A stretch of 64,000 nucleotides of DNA from Buttiauxella sp049686335 (GTDB lineage: Bacteria; Pseudomonadota; Gammaproteobacteria; Enterobacterales; Enterobacteriaceae): assembly GCF_049686335.1 (NCBI RefSeq), contig NZ_JBAVHX010000004.1, positions 310,001 through 374,000 on the forward strand, read 5' to 3'. A program made the position numbers and the translations under genes. The notes under the pieces were generated by a model. It did not search any database. It had not been told where the DNA came from and saw only the letters and a program-made list of their open reading frames with translations. This document shows, in pieces, positions 53,091 to 62,078 of this stretch; the first letter of the stretch is position 1; every line of letters starts with the position of its first letter.

Positions 53091-54341
53091 ATGTTTCGTG
53101 CACTATTTAGTCGATCCGAACTCAGATTGTTTTTTACCATCAGCGTGCTGTTCTTCATTTGCATTCACAGCATTGATGCCTTCCTCGCCCCAATGCTCAT
53201 CAGCGAAGGGATGCAGCCAGAAGTGGTGGGAATGATCATGGGCGCCAGCGGATTAGCCACCCTGCTGATTCGCTTCCCGATTGGTATTCTTTCCGACGTG
53301 GTGAAGAGCCGCAAAATCTTTATCCAGTTCAGCTTGCTGCTTCCGCTGGTGACATGGCCCATCGCTTACTTTGAACCTACTGCCATCACGCTCTATCTGG
53401 CGAAAGCCGCAGACGGCTTTACCGCGGCAAGCTGGGTTCTCTATAACATCATGTTCATTCGATATTTCGATAAAAAAGATGCTCCCGCAGCCGTCGCATT
53501 ATTAGCACTGGCGGGGCCATTGGGGGTCTTCCTCGGTAACTGCATCGGCGGAACGTTAATTCATTTCTTCGATAAAAATATTGGTTACTTTGTTTCAAGC
53601 GTGTCGGCTTTGCTGGCGCTGATCCTGACATTTCGCATTAAAGAGATTCACAATGCCGCCCGTGCTCCCACACTGAAAGCCTGCCTGACCAGCGCCAGGC
53701 GCCAGTTAGCGGATTCGTCCGTGTGGTTTATCGGCCTGTTAGCCACCATTGTCATTCTGGTGCCTTTTGCCACCCGCGATACGCTGACACCGATTTATGC
53801 CCAGCAACTCGGGGCCAAAGCCGGGATCCTGACGCTACTGAGTAATATCCATCTGATTTTTTACGCGCTGGCGATAGGCCTGTGTAGCTCGGTGTTTTAT
53901 AAACGCCTGGGTCTGGTTAATACCGCGGTTATTGGCATCTTCCTGCAAGTGGTCTCCAGCATCGGTATTCCGTTCACTACTAATCTGTATCTTATCTATT
54001 GCTTACAGGCGATTGCAGGTTTCTCGTTCGGTATGGCTTTCGCGGTATTTATGTCACTGAGCGTGGTGAATACTGTCGAAGATGAACAGTCCACCCGCAT
54101 GGGCTTATTCCAGACTATCTATTCCCTCGGCATGTTTGTCGGGCCAGTGGCGATGGGCCTGATGTTGCAACATGTCAATTTGTCATCCGGCTACCTGATG
54201 ATTGGTGCGCTTAGCGTGCTGGCCGCCTTCCTGACGCCAATGGCCGCCAGGAGTGTTAATCAGCGGCAGATCAAAGCCGCACAAAAGATACAGCCGCAAT
54301 TATCCGCGTCACAGGAGTATGCCAATAAAACAACTCAATAA
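53091..54341 (+). CDS. MFS transporter of the catabolic cluster
   Basis: Inner-membrane transporter of 416 aa with 12 predicted helices and the MFS loop motif RFPIGILSDVVKSRK between helices 2 and 3. The start at 53091 (MFRALFSRSE) has GAGG nine bases upstream; an in-frame extension to 52968 crosses the operator region and is rejected. It opens the rightward arm of the LacI-controlled cluster and is its probable importer. The substrate is unknown. The tail (about 395-416) is polar. Confidence 0.88.
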   Translation: MFRALFSRSELRLFFTISVLFFICIHSIDAFLAPMLISEGMQPEVVGMIMGASGLATLLIRFPIGILSDVVKSRKIFIQFSLLLPLVTWPIAYFEPTAITLYLAKAADGFTAASWVLYNIMFIRYFDKKDAPAAVALLALAGPLGVFLGNCIGGTLIHFFDKNIGYFVSSVSALLALILTFRIKEIHNAARAPTLKACLTSARRQLADSSVWFIGLLATIVILVPFATRDTLTPIYAQQLGAKAGILTLLSNIHLIFYALAIGLCSSVFYKRLGLVNTAVIGIFLQVVSSIGIPFTTNLYLIYCLQAIAGFSFGMAFAVFMSLSVVNTVEDEQSTRMGLFQTIYSLGMFVGPVAMGLMLQHVNLSSGYLMIGALSVLAAFLTPMAARSVNQRQIKAAQKIQPQLSASQEYANKTTQ

Positions 54342-54442
54342 ACGGGCCTGAAAAATTTAACGCTTTATTTAATCCGCTTGTTACCCATTCACCCGCTTAG
54401 CCGGGCGGGACCGTCACATATAAAAAATGAAAGGAGTGCGTC

Positions 54443-55774
54443 ATGGCACAATATTTAAAAACCAGTAAGTCATTATTTGAACGCCAGCAGGTAAATAAAC
54501 AAATCAGTATTGTGGTTGAAAATACTCTGGCCGATATTGAGCAACGTGGTAATCAGGCTATCCGCGAATTATCCATCAAGTTCGATAATTATGATCGTCA
54601 GGACTATCGCCTGTCCCAACAAGAAATAAATGCCTGCATCAATCAACTGAGTCGTCAGGATATTAAAGATATTGAATTTGCCCAACAGCAGGTTTTTAAT
54701 TTTGCTACTGCTCAAAAAGGCTGCCTGACCGATCTGGAAATTGAAACGCGTCCAGGCGTGATTCTCGGACATAAAAATATACCCATTAATGCCGTGGGTT
54801 GTTATGTACCCGGGGGTAAATATCCGCTGCTAGCCTCGGCGCATATGTCGATTATTACTGCCAACGTCGCCGGTTGTTCGCGCATTATTAGCTGCGCGCC
54901 GCCCTTCAATGGCACCCCTGCCCCGGCGATTGTTGCCGCACAAGCGATGGCGGGCGCAACGGAGATCTACGCATTAGGCGGTATTCAGGCCATTGGCGCG
55001 ATGGCGCTTGGCACCGACACGATTGACCCTGTCGATATGCTGGTCGGGCCGGGTAACGCGTTTGTCGCAGAAGCCAAACGTCAGTTATTTGGCCGTGTCG
55101 GTATTGACCTGTTTGCCGGACCGACTGAAACACTGGTCATTGCCGACGAAACCGTGGATGCAGAAATGTGCGCCACCGACCTGCTCGGCCAGGCGGAACA
55201 CGGCGTAACGACGCCTGCCATTTTACTCACCAACTCCCTGAAACTGGCGCAAGAAACGATACGTGAAGTCGAACGCCTGTTGACCAAACTGCCGACGGCG
55301 GAAATTGCCCGCCAGGCGTGGCACGACTATGGCGAAGTGATTGTGTGCGACAGCTACGAAGAGATGTTGCAAGAAGCCAACCGCATCGCCTCCGAACATG
55401 TGCAAGTGATGACGTCACGCGACGACTGGTTCCTCGCCAATATGACCAACTTTGGCGCACTGTTCCTTGGCCCGCGGACTAACGTCGCGTATGGCGATAA
55501 GGTTATCGGCACCAACCATACGTTGCCGACGCAAAAAGCCGCGCGTTATACCGGTGGACTTTGGGTGGGTAAATTCATGAAAACCTGCACCTGGCAGAAA
55601 GTACTGAGCGATGAAGCCTCCACGGAGATCGGGAGTTATTGCTCGCGCCTGTGCCAGCTGGAAGGTTTTTCCGGCCATGCGGAACAGGCCAATATCCGCG
55701 TACGCCGTTACGGCAACCAGCATGTGCCCTACGCAGGATCCGTTCCCGCGATTGACACCGAGAAGGCGTCGTAA
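54443..55774 (+). CDS. HisD-family dehydrogenase B (histidinol dehydrogenase-like)
   Basis: Second HisD-family enzyme, 443 aa, clearly paralogous to the one at 48169 but well diverged. The key residues are kept: LGQAEHGV (Gln, His), ASEHVQVM (Glu-His), YGDKVIGTNHTLPT (Asp) and FSGHAEQANIR (His). NAD segment GCYVPGGKYP. Oxidation of an alcohol to an aldehyde or acid is the expected reaction; histidinol is unlikely to be the substrate given the setting. The start follows AAAGGAG by six bases. The stop overlaps the SDR start (TAATG). Confidence 0.88.
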   Translation: MAQYLKTSKSLFERQQVNKQISIVVENTLADIEQRGNQAIRELSIKFDNYDRQDYRLSQQEINACINQLSRQDIKDIEFAQQQVFNFATAQKGCLTDLEIETRPGVILGHKNIPINAVGCYVPGGKYPLLASAHMSIITANVAGCSRIISCAPPFNGTPAPAIVAAQAMAGATEIYALGGIQAIGAMALGTDTIDPVDMLVGPGNAFVAEAKRQLFGRVGIDLFAGPTETLVIADETVDAEMCATDLLGQAEHGVTTPAILLTNSLKLAQETIREVERLLTKLPTAEIARQAWHDYGEVIVCDSYEEMLQEANRIASEHVQVMTSRDDWFLANMTNFGALFLGPRTNVAYGDKVIGTNHTLPTQKAARYTGGLWVGKFMKTCTWQKVLSDEASTEIGSYCSRLCQLEGFSGHAEQANIRVRRYGNQHVPYAGSVPAIDTEKAS

Positions 55775-56541
55775 TGATGGCGCTTCCCCGCACTCCTGAG
55801 TTTCGACTCGATAACCGCCGGGCGTTAGTTACCGGGGGTTCCAGAGGAATCGGTTTTGCTGCGGCCATCGCGCTGGCACAAGCCGGCGCCCAGGTGTGGA
55901 TTATCGCGCGCAATACTGAGCAACTTGCTGATGCGCTTAACCGTGCCGCCGCAGAAGGGGTGCATTTAAACAGCGTGGCGCTGGATATTACCGATAACGC
56001 GCAAGTGAGCAAAACACTGGCAGCGTTACCGGGGTTCGACATTCTGGTGAACAGCGCCGGGCTTGCCCGCCATCAGCCTTTCCTTGAAGTCAGCGAGGAA
56101 AATTTTGATGCGGTCATGGCGTTGAACCTTCGGGCGACTTTCTTTATCAGTCAGCAGGTGGCACGCAGTATGAAGATGCGCCAGGTCGCCGGTTCCATTA
56201 TTCATATTTCTTCGCAGATGGGTCATGTTGGTGGGCCGCAACGCAGCGTCTATTGTGCGTCGAAGTTTGCCCTCGAAGGGTTAACCAAAACCATGGCGCT
56301 GGAGTTAGGAGAAGCGGGTATTCGCGTCAACACGCTGTGCCCGACTTTTATCGAAACCGAACTCTCCCGCGCCAGTCTCGCCGACCCTGCTTTCAGCCGC
56401 TACGTGTTAGATAACATCAAGCTAAAACGGCTGGGGACGCTGGAGGATGTGATGGGGCCGGTGGTGTTTCTCGCCTCGCCTGCTTCAGCACTGATTACCG
56501 GCACGTCGCTCATGGTGGACGGTGGATGGACGGCAACATGA
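55774..56541 (+). CDS. Short-chain dehydrogenase/reductase
   Basis: Classical SDR of 255 aa with cofactor motif TGGSRGIG, NSAG, the active-site Ser in IIHISSQMG and YCASK (Tyr, Lys). The C-terminal LMVDGGWTAT is typical. Arg after the first strand region (IIARN) suggests some NADP preference, but this is weak evidence. It likely interconverts a secondary alcohol and a ketone in the pathway. It overlaps both neighbours by 1-4 bases. Confidence 0.92.
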   Translation: MMALPRTPEFRLDNRRALVTGGSRGIGFAAAIALAQAGAQVWIIARNTEQLADALNRAAAEGVHLNSVALDITDNAQVSKTLAALPGFDILVNSAGLARHQPFLEVSEENFDAVMALNLRATFFISQQVARSMKMRQVAGSIIHISSQMGHVGGPQRSVYCASKFALEGLTKTMALELGEAGIRVNTLCPTFIETELSRASLADPAFSRYVLDNIKLKRLGTLEDVMGPVVFLASPASALITGTSLMVDGGWTAT

Positions 56542-57269
56542 ATACCCTCCCCTTGCTTGAAAACCATGACGCACCGCTGATTGCACTGGGAGGCACGCTG
56601 TGTAATGGACGGTTGTGGCAGCCAGTAAGCGAACAGCTAAACGTCACCCATTTTAGCTCTGTCACGCTCAGTGCAGGCAATTCGGCACAGGCTCTGGCAA
56701 GCCAGTTACTCGACGTGTTACCGCCACGTTTTTGCCTGGTGGGATTTTCCCTCGGGGCGATAGTCGCGCTGCAAATGCTGGCGCTGGCCCCGCATCGACT
56801 TGCCGGTCTGGCGCTGTTGTCGGTTAACCCGCTGCGTGATTTACCGGATAACGCCACCGGGCGACGGGCGGCAGTAAAAGAAGCAGCACGGCTGGGCATC
56901 GCACCGTGGCTCACGGAAAACCTGTGGGCAAAATATGTGGCACCGCATCATCTCGACAACGCTTCACTTCACCAGACGATTGTGCAAATGGCTGAAGAGT
57001 GCGGCATCGACGTTTTTGCAAACCAGACGGAGGTGGCTATTTCGCGCGATGACCACCGCGATGCACTGGCCGCCTTTAGCGCGCCGGTACTCATCATCAA
57101 TGGCGCGTATGACGCTATTTGTACCCCTTCACATCACCAGGCAGCCGCCGCAGCCGCCCCGCACGCACGCTGGATAACGATCCCCGAAAGCGGCCACTTC
57201 TTACCCCTTGAAGCACCGCAACTCGTGGCCATCGCCATGCGCAACTGGATACAGGAGTCCACATCATGA
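56538..57269 (+). CDS. Alpha/beta hydrolase
   Basis: Soluble hydrolase of 243 aa. The nucleophile elbow is VGFSLGAI (Ser), the acid is in INGAYDAIC (Asp) and the base is in ESGHFLPLEAP (His). The size and sequence resemble 3-oxoadipate enol-lactonase-like members, so lactone or ester hydrolysis is likely. The start at 56538 overlaps the SDR stop (ATGA), and the 3' end overlaps the aldolase start the same way. Confidence 0.9.
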   Translation: MNTLPLLENHDAPLIALGGTLCNGRLWQPVSEQLNVTHFSSVTLSAGNSAQALASQLLDVLPPRFCLVGFSLGAIVALQMLALAPHRLAGLALLSVNPLRDLPDNATGRRAAVKEAARLGIAPWLTENLWAKYVAPHHLDNASLHQTIVQMAEECGIDVFANQTEVAISRDDHRDALAAFSAPVLIINGAYDAICTPSHHQAAAAAAPHARWITIPESGHFLPLEAPQLVAIAMRNWIQESTS

Positions 57270-58057
57270 GAAAAAATCCGCTTAAGGCGGCCTTCCGCCA
57301 GCAGCAACCGATAGTCAACGGCTGGCTGGCGATCCCTTCAGGATACAGCGCCGAAATCGCCGGACATCAGGGCTATGATTCGGTCACGGTCGACATGCAG
57401 CACGGCATGATTGATTTCGCCAGTGCGCTGTCGATGCTTCAGGCCATTTCCGCCACCCCCGCCACACCGCTGGCAAGAGTCAATACCAACGAACCGGCAC
57501 AAATTATGCGCCTGCTTGATGCGGGTGCCTGGGGAATTATCTGCCCGATGATTTCCACCGCGCAGCAGGCGCAGCAGTTCGTGGCGGCGTGCCGTTACCC
57601 TCCTCTTGGCAACCGTTCGTTTGGTCCGGCGCGCGCGCTTTTATATGGCGGCAAAGATTACCCGCAATACGCCAATGAAGAGATCCTGACGCTGGCAATG
57701 ATTGAAACCCGCGAAGGGCTTGAGAATCTTGACGCCATTCTGGATACCGACGGGCTTGATGGGGTTTTTATCGGGCCTAATGACCTTTCTTTAGCGCTCA
57801 CCGGCAGTGCCAGCGCCGAGTCCCAGCACCCGGAAATGCTGGCGGCTATTGCGCGAGTTATCGACCGTTGCCGCGCTCATCATAAACTCGCCGGGATTTT
57901 TTGTACTTCCGGCCAGGCGGCCGCGAATCGGCTGGCTCAGGGGTTTCACTTCGTCACCCCGGCAAATGATGTGATGCAGCTTGGCTCCGCTGCGCGAACC
58001 GCTATCGCTGCTGCGCGAGGCGAAACCCCGCCAGCCAGTGGCGCATCTGGATATTAA
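57266..58057 (+). CDS. HpcH/HpaI-family aldolase
   Basis: Class II metal-dependent aldolase of 263 aa. Family segments are VTVDMQHGMIDFASAL, TPLARVNTNEPAQIMRLLDAGAWGIICPM, the metal-ligand Glu in MIETREGLENLD and the Asp in FIGPNDLSLAL. Such enzymes split 4-hydroxy-2-oxo acids to pyruvate (or a related oxo acid) plus an aldehyde. This is the probable carbon-chain cleavage step of the cluster. It overlaps both neighbours, so it is tightly coupled in the operon. Confidence 0.92.
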   Translation: MRKNPLKAAFRQQQPIVNGWLAIPSGYSAEIAGHQGYDSVTVDMQHGMIDFASALSMLQAISATPATPLARVNTNEPAQIMRLLDAGAWGIICPMISTAQQAQQFVAACRYPPLGNRSFGPARALLYGGKDYPQYANEEILTLAMIETREGLENLDAILDTDGLDGVFIGPNDLSLALTGSASAESQHPEMLAAIARVIDRCRAHHKLAGIFCTSGQAAANRLAQGFHFVTPANDVMQLGSAARTAIAAARGETPPASGASGY

Positions 58058-58068
58058 TGGAGAACATT

Positions 58069-59235
58069 ATGCAAAACATTACTCTGACCCAGGAAGAAGC
58101 CCAACGCCGCCTGGTGCGCCCTGAAGATCGTGTTTCATGCAGCGTCGCATTTATCGACTGCAAATTGCCGGGTTCGCATCTCAAACAGAACTATTCATTT
58201 ATAGGGCCGGGCGTGACGCAGTCCGCTTCACAAGTGGTGAATATTCCTGAGCCGCACGGCTTTAATATCGGTGCGGCAGCGATGCCGAAAGGAGTCACCA
58301 ATAATCTTCATCTGCATTTCACGGCGGAAGTATTTTTGATTCATGAAGGCAGCTGGCGTTTCCGTTGGGGAGCCAATGGCGAACATCAGGCTGAATTCAG
58401 TGCGCCGGCGATATTGTCGATTCCGACGTGGATATTCCGTGGTTTTACCAACGTCAGCCCAAATGATACTAGTGGCATGGTGTTCACGGTGCTGGGAGGG
58501 AATAACACCGGCGGTATTATCTGGCACCCGTCGATACTGGAAGCCGCGCGCGAATATGGCCTGTACTTGAGCCGCGACAATATGCTGATTGATATTGAAG
58601 CGGGCGACAAACTGCCGGATGAATCCGGTTTGTTGCAGCCGTTGGGGGCGGAACATATCGCCGCACTGCGTGATTACTCAATAGAAGAAATGAGCCAACG
58701 CGCCGTAACGGGCGAGCAGCGCAACTGGTCGGCCAACAGCCTGCTCGATGCCGTTTTGCCTGGGCACGGCGGCGAACTGGCACCGGTTATTGGCTACGGA
58801 ATTTCACAGGATTTGCATAACACGCCACCTATCCTCAACCCGCATGGTTTCTCGGTGGAGTGGCTGCGTATTCAGGACCAGCATCGCGTTGGCCTGCATT
58901 GCTGCCCTGACGTGCAGGTGTTGATGGTGTTTAAAGGGACGCTGGAAGTGACATGGAATCGCCCTGGCGAAGAAGTCACTATTGTTGCTGAAGAAGGTTC
59001 TGTGATTTCCGTTCCTGCCAATAGCTGGCGTCAATACCGCGCACTGGATGGCGTGATGGAAGCCACCCTCACCACGCAGGGCGATCACCGTAAAAAAATC
59101 TACTGGGATGGTGAGATTATTGACCAGGCGCTGGAGCGGGATCACTGTCTCGATCCCGATGGCTACGTGGCAACGGCAAGTATTATGCCGGTCACCGCAC
59201 GCAAAGCGGGAAACAAAATAGCTCGCGCGTTGTAG
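58069..59235 (+). CDS. Bicupin protein
   Basis: Soluble protein of 388 aa with two cupin-type beta barrels. The first is around 85-150 (NNLHLHFTAEVFLIHEGSWRF, candidate metal ligands His-His-Glu) and the second around 270-355 (VGLHCCPDVQVLMVFKGTLEVTW). The function is unknown; bicupins include dioxygenases, isomerases and decarboxylases. ATG 58069 with GGAG six bases upstream is preferred to the ATG at 58057 that overlaps the aldolase stop. It is the last gene of the rightward arm. Confidence 0.82.
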   Translation: MQNITLTQEEAQRRLVRPEDRVSCSVAFIDCKLPGSHLKQNYSFIGPGVTQSASQVVNIPEPHGFNIGAAAMPKGVTNNLHLHFTAEVFLIHEGSWRFRWGANGEHQAEFSAPAILSIPTWIFRGFTNVSPNDTSGMVFTVLGGNNTGGIIWHPSILEAAREYGLYLSRDNMLIDIEAGDKLPDESGLLQPLGAEHIAALRDYSIEEMSQRAVTGEQRNWSANSLLDAVLPGHGGELAPVIGYGISQDLHNTPPILNPHGFSVEWLRIQDQHRVGLHCCPDVQVLMVFKGTLEVTWNRPGEEVTIVAEEGSVISVPANSWRQYRALDGVMEATLTTQGDHRKKIYWDGEIIDQALERDHCLDPDGYVATASIMPVTARKAGNKIARAL

Positions 59236-59293
59236 CCAGTTTTTAACTCTTTCGCAGGGATGCGCACGCAAAGAACGGTTGCCGCGTAACGGC

Positions 59294-59500
59294 TTACTTC
59301 TGGCTGTTTACGCGGCTTGCCAGTGTCGAAAGACTGTTGTCCGGGAATGGGCTTTCCATGGTGAAATCCCACTCTTGTGCGGCGCACACTCCATCACGTT
59401 CCCCGAGATGTTCACATTCTGCAATCCGCTTCGCCGGTGCATTCCCACAAGCCATAAAGAAAGCCACGACGGCTACTCCAGGAATTATTAATTTAATCAT
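59294..59500 (-). CDS. Small putative lipoprotein, unknown function
   Basis: Possible protein of 68 aa with an N-terminal hydrophobic signal (MIKLIIPGVAVVAFFMAC) and a lipobox-like FMAC. The following region has two more cysteines (AECEHLG, DGVCAAQEW) that could form a disulfide. The ribosome site is weak, so it is uncertain. It faces the bicupin gene and lies between the catabolic cluster and pykF. Confidence 0.5.
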   Translation of the reverse strand: MIKLIIPGVAVVAFFMACGNAPAKRIAECEHLGERDGVCAAQEWDFTMESPFPDNSLSTLASRVNSQK

Positions 59501-60048
59501 GCCAAATAATCTTCATTAAAATAAAAACCATATACAAGGTGGTGTAATTAACTCCCACACTTTGCTTTCAAATAAATATTATATTCCGCAAATTATTTTT
59601 AAGGAATCATTCATATTGGATCATGATGAAGGAGAAAGCTGAACCGTTTTGCCGGTTGCGAGGCCACAGCACAAAACAGCTCCAGGTTCATTTTTGTTGC
59701 CCATCCTCGGCAATATTTTATTAACGCATTGATAACACGTCGCTGTATTTCTGCGCATTCCAATTTTGAAACAGCGTTTTTAATTCCTTTCGGCGTCAGT
59801 TACCTCTATAATATGCGAGGTCCTGACTTGAATGGTTTCAGCGCATTGAACTGTCTTAATACATTAGAAAGCAACCAATATCACCGGCAGGCTGAACCGC
59901 AAGCACACTTTCCTCTGCACGCTTTATTTCTGTCACCTATCCTTACCGGGTGGCACTTGAACAATACCAGCTTTAGTTTGCGCTCCGGCGCCCGTATCGA
60001 CCGGAACCGAATTTTCACAATCCTTCTCAACTTACAGATAAGACTGTC
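59501..60048. other. pykF upstream region
   Basis: A 548-bp gap. The left 100 bp are AT-rich. The right part holds the pykF promoter area and a Cra-like site. An open frame of 107 codons on the plus strand (59729-60052) has no plausible ribosome site or protein-like character and is not called. No small RNA or element is recognised. Confidence 0.6.
59828..59841 (+). promoter_or_regulatory. Cra (FruR) site of pykF
   Basis: TTGAATGGTTTCAG has the near-palindromic TGAA...TTCA form of Cra sites and lies about 210 bp before the pykF start. Repression of pykF by Cra is known in E. coli, and the E. coli site has a very similar core. Confidence 0.6.
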
Positions 60049-61461
60049 ATGAAAAAGACTAAAATTGTTTGCACCATCGGTCCAAAAACCGAATCCGAAG
60101 AAATGCTGAGCAAAATGCTTGATGCTGGCATGAACGTTATGCGTCTGAACTTCTCCCACGGCGACTACGAAGAACACGGTCAGCGTATCAAGAACCTGCG
60201 CAACGTCATGGCAACTTCTGGTAAGAAAGCAGCAATCCTGCTGGACACCAAAGGTCCTGAAATCCGTACCATCAAACTGGATGGCGGCAAAGACGTTTCT
60301 CTGAAAGCGGGCCAGACCTTCACTTTCACCACTGACAAAACTGTTGTGGGTAACAGCGATATAGTTGCTGTGACTTACGAAGGTTTCACCAGCGATCTGA
60401 GCGTAGGTAACACTGTACTGGTAGACGATGGTCTGATCGGTATGGAAGTGACTGCAATCGAAGGCAAAAACGTTGTTTGTAAAGTACTGAACAATGGCGA
60501 CCTGGGCGAAAACAAAGGCGTTAACCTGCCGGGTGTTTCTATCGCGCTGCCAGCTCTGGCTGAAAAAGACAAACAAGACCTGATCTTCGGTTGCGAACAA
60601 GGCGTTGATTTCGTTGCTGCGTCCTTTATTCGTAAACGTTCTGACGTCGTTGAAATCCGCGAGCATTTGAAAGCTCACGGCGGCGAAAACATCCAGATCA
60701 TTTCTAAAATCGAAAACCAGGAAGGCCTGAACAACTTCGACGAAATCCTCGAAGCTTCTGACGGCATCATGGTTGCTCGTGGTGACCTGGGCGTTGAAAT
60801 CCCAGTTGAAGAAGTTATCTTCGCGCAGAAGATGATGATCGAGAAATGTGTTCGTGCACGTAAAGTTGTTATCACTGCAACTCAGATGCTCGACTCAATG
60901 ATCAAAAACCCACGCCCTACTCGCGCAGAAGCGGGTGACGTTGCTAACGCCATCATCGACGGCACCGACGCAGTTATGCTGTCTGGTGAGTCTGCTAAAG
61001 GTAAATACCCACTGGAAGCTGTGACCATCATGGCAACCATCTGTGAGCGTACTGACCGCGTGATGACCAGCCGTCTGGATAACAACAACGACAGCCGTAA
61101 ACTGCGCATCACCGAAGCAGTTTGCCGCGGTGCAGTTGAAACTGCAGAAAACCTGGAAGCTCCAGTGATCGTTGTTGCTACTCAAGGCGGTAAATCAGCT
61201 AAAGCTGTGCGTAAATACTTCCCGAACGCCACTATCCTTGCTCTGACCACCAATGAAGTGACTGCGCGTCAGTTAGTTCTGAGCAAAGGTGTGATTCCTC
61301 AGCTGGTTAAAGAAATCGCTTCTACTGATGATTTCTACCGTCTGGGTAAAGAAGTTGCGCTGGAAAGCGGCCTGGCTCGTAAAGGCGATATCGTAGTGAT
61401 GGTTTCTGGTGCCCTGGTTCCAAGTGGCACAACCAATACTGCGTCTGTTCACGTCCTGTAA
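60049..61461 (+). CDS. pykF: Pyruvate kinase I, PykF
   Basis: Glycolytic enzyme of 470 aa converting phosphoenolpyruvate and ADP to pyruvate and ATP; fructose 1,6-bisphosphate-activated type. Segments include MRLNFSHGDYEEH, the catalytic Lys in ISKIENQEGL, the metal-binding VARGDLGVEIP and the C-terminal domain with VIVVATQGGKSAK. The length is the same as in E. coli. Codon use is strongly biased, as expected for a highly expressed gene. Confidence 0.98.
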   Translation: MKKTKIVCTIGPKTESEEMLSKMLDAGMNVMRLNFSHGDYEEHGQRIKNLRNVMATSGKKAAILLDTKGPEIRTIKLDGGKDVSLKAGQTFTFTTDKTVVGNSDIVAVTYEGFTSDLSVGNTVLVDDGLIGMEVTAIEGKNVVCKVLNNGDLGENKGVNLPGVSIALPALAEKDKQDLIFGCEQGVDFVAASFIRKRSDVVEIREHLKAHGGENIQIISKIENQEGLNNFDEILEASDGIMVARGDLGVEIPVEEVIFAQKMMIEKCVRARKVVITATQMLDSMIKNPRPTRAEAGDVANAIIDGTDAVMLSGESAKGKYPLEAVTIMATICERTDRVMTSRLDNNNDSRKLRITEAVCRGAVETAENLEAPVIVVATQGGKSAKAVRKYFPNATILALTTNEVTARQLVLSKGVIPQLVKEIASTDDFYRLGKEVALESGLARKGDIVVMVSGALVPSGTTNTASVHVL

Positions 61462-61487
61462 ATTTACTGTGAACGAATAATTTGCTT

Positions 61488-61514
61488 TAAAAGCGCCTTC
61501 GGGCGCTTTTTTTA
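61488..61514 (+). terminator. Terminator after pykF
   Basis: AAAAGCGCC, TTCG loop, GGGCGCTTTTTTT, beginning 27 bases past the stop. A classic tetraloop intrinsic terminator. Confidence 0.93.
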
Positions 61515-61694
61515 TTCGGTGAAATAGTCAATTCGAACTAAAAAGCAAATCGGCCTGCTCTATTTAAGTCGCATTTTACTAAGATGAATCCGATTAAAAT
61601 CCTCTGTTTTTTCTATTTTTTTTAGGTTTTCGTCTCAGTTCGGTGTTTCTTTGAGCGAACGATCAAATTTAAGTGCATTCCCATCAAAAATTTA

Positions 61695-61723
61695 TTCTCA
61701 AGATAAAAAACTTTGTGTAATAC
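61695..61723 (+). promoter_or_regulatory. lpp promoter
   Basis: TTCTCA (-35), 17 bases, TAATAC (-10), then a leader leading to the lpp ATG. Both boxes and spacing are the same as in the well-studied E. coli lpp promoter, and the AT-rich upstream stretch is also kept. The pykF-lpp gap (61462-61768) holds nothing else. Confidence 0.88.
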
Positions 61724-61768
61724 TTGTAACGCTACATGGAGATTAACTCAATCTAGAGGGTATTAATA

Positions 61769-62005
61769 ATGAATCGTACTAAACTGGTACTGGGCGCGGT
61801 AATCCTGGCTTCTACTATGCTGGCAGGTTGTTCTTCTAACGCTAAAATCGATCAACTGTCTTCTGACGTTCAGACTCTGAACGCTAAAGTTGATCAGCTG
61901 AGCAACGACGTGAACGCAATGCGTTCTGACGTTCAAGCTGCTAAAGACGACGCAGCACGCGCTAACCAGCGTCTGGACAACCAAGCTCACTCTTACCGTA
62001 AGTAA
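61769..62005 (+). CDS. lpp: Major outer-membrane (Braun) lipoprotein Lpp
   Basis: Lipoprotein of 78 aa. The signal ends in the lipobox LAGC (Cys21). The mature part is a heptad-repeat helix (DQLSSDVQTLNAKVDQLSND) that forms a trimer. The C-terminal Lys78 (SYRK) is the residue linked to peptidoglycan by L,D-transpeptidases. AGAGGG lies ahead of the ATG. Confidence 0.98.
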   Translation: MNRTKLVLGAVILASTMLAGCSSNAKIDQLSSDVQTLNAKVDQLSNDVNAMRSDVQAAKDDAARANQRLDNQAHSYRK

Positions 62006-62018
62006 GAGTACTTGTATT

Positions 62019-62049
62019 AAAATGGCGCACATTGTGCGCCATTTTTTTT
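62019..62049 (+). terminator. Terminator after lpp
   Basis: AAATGGCGCAC, ATT loop, GTGCGCCATTTTTTTT, 14 bases past the lpp stop. Its A-rich left arm may also end ldtE on the other strand. Confidence 0.94.
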
Positions 62050-62078
62050 GCCTGAATCCCCTGCACTTCAAAACCTCT

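Noticed and set aside
59729..60052. Open frame of 107 codons before pykF
   Set aside because: It covers the pykF promoter and Cra-like site, runs into the pykF start, and has no ribosome site or protein-like composition.
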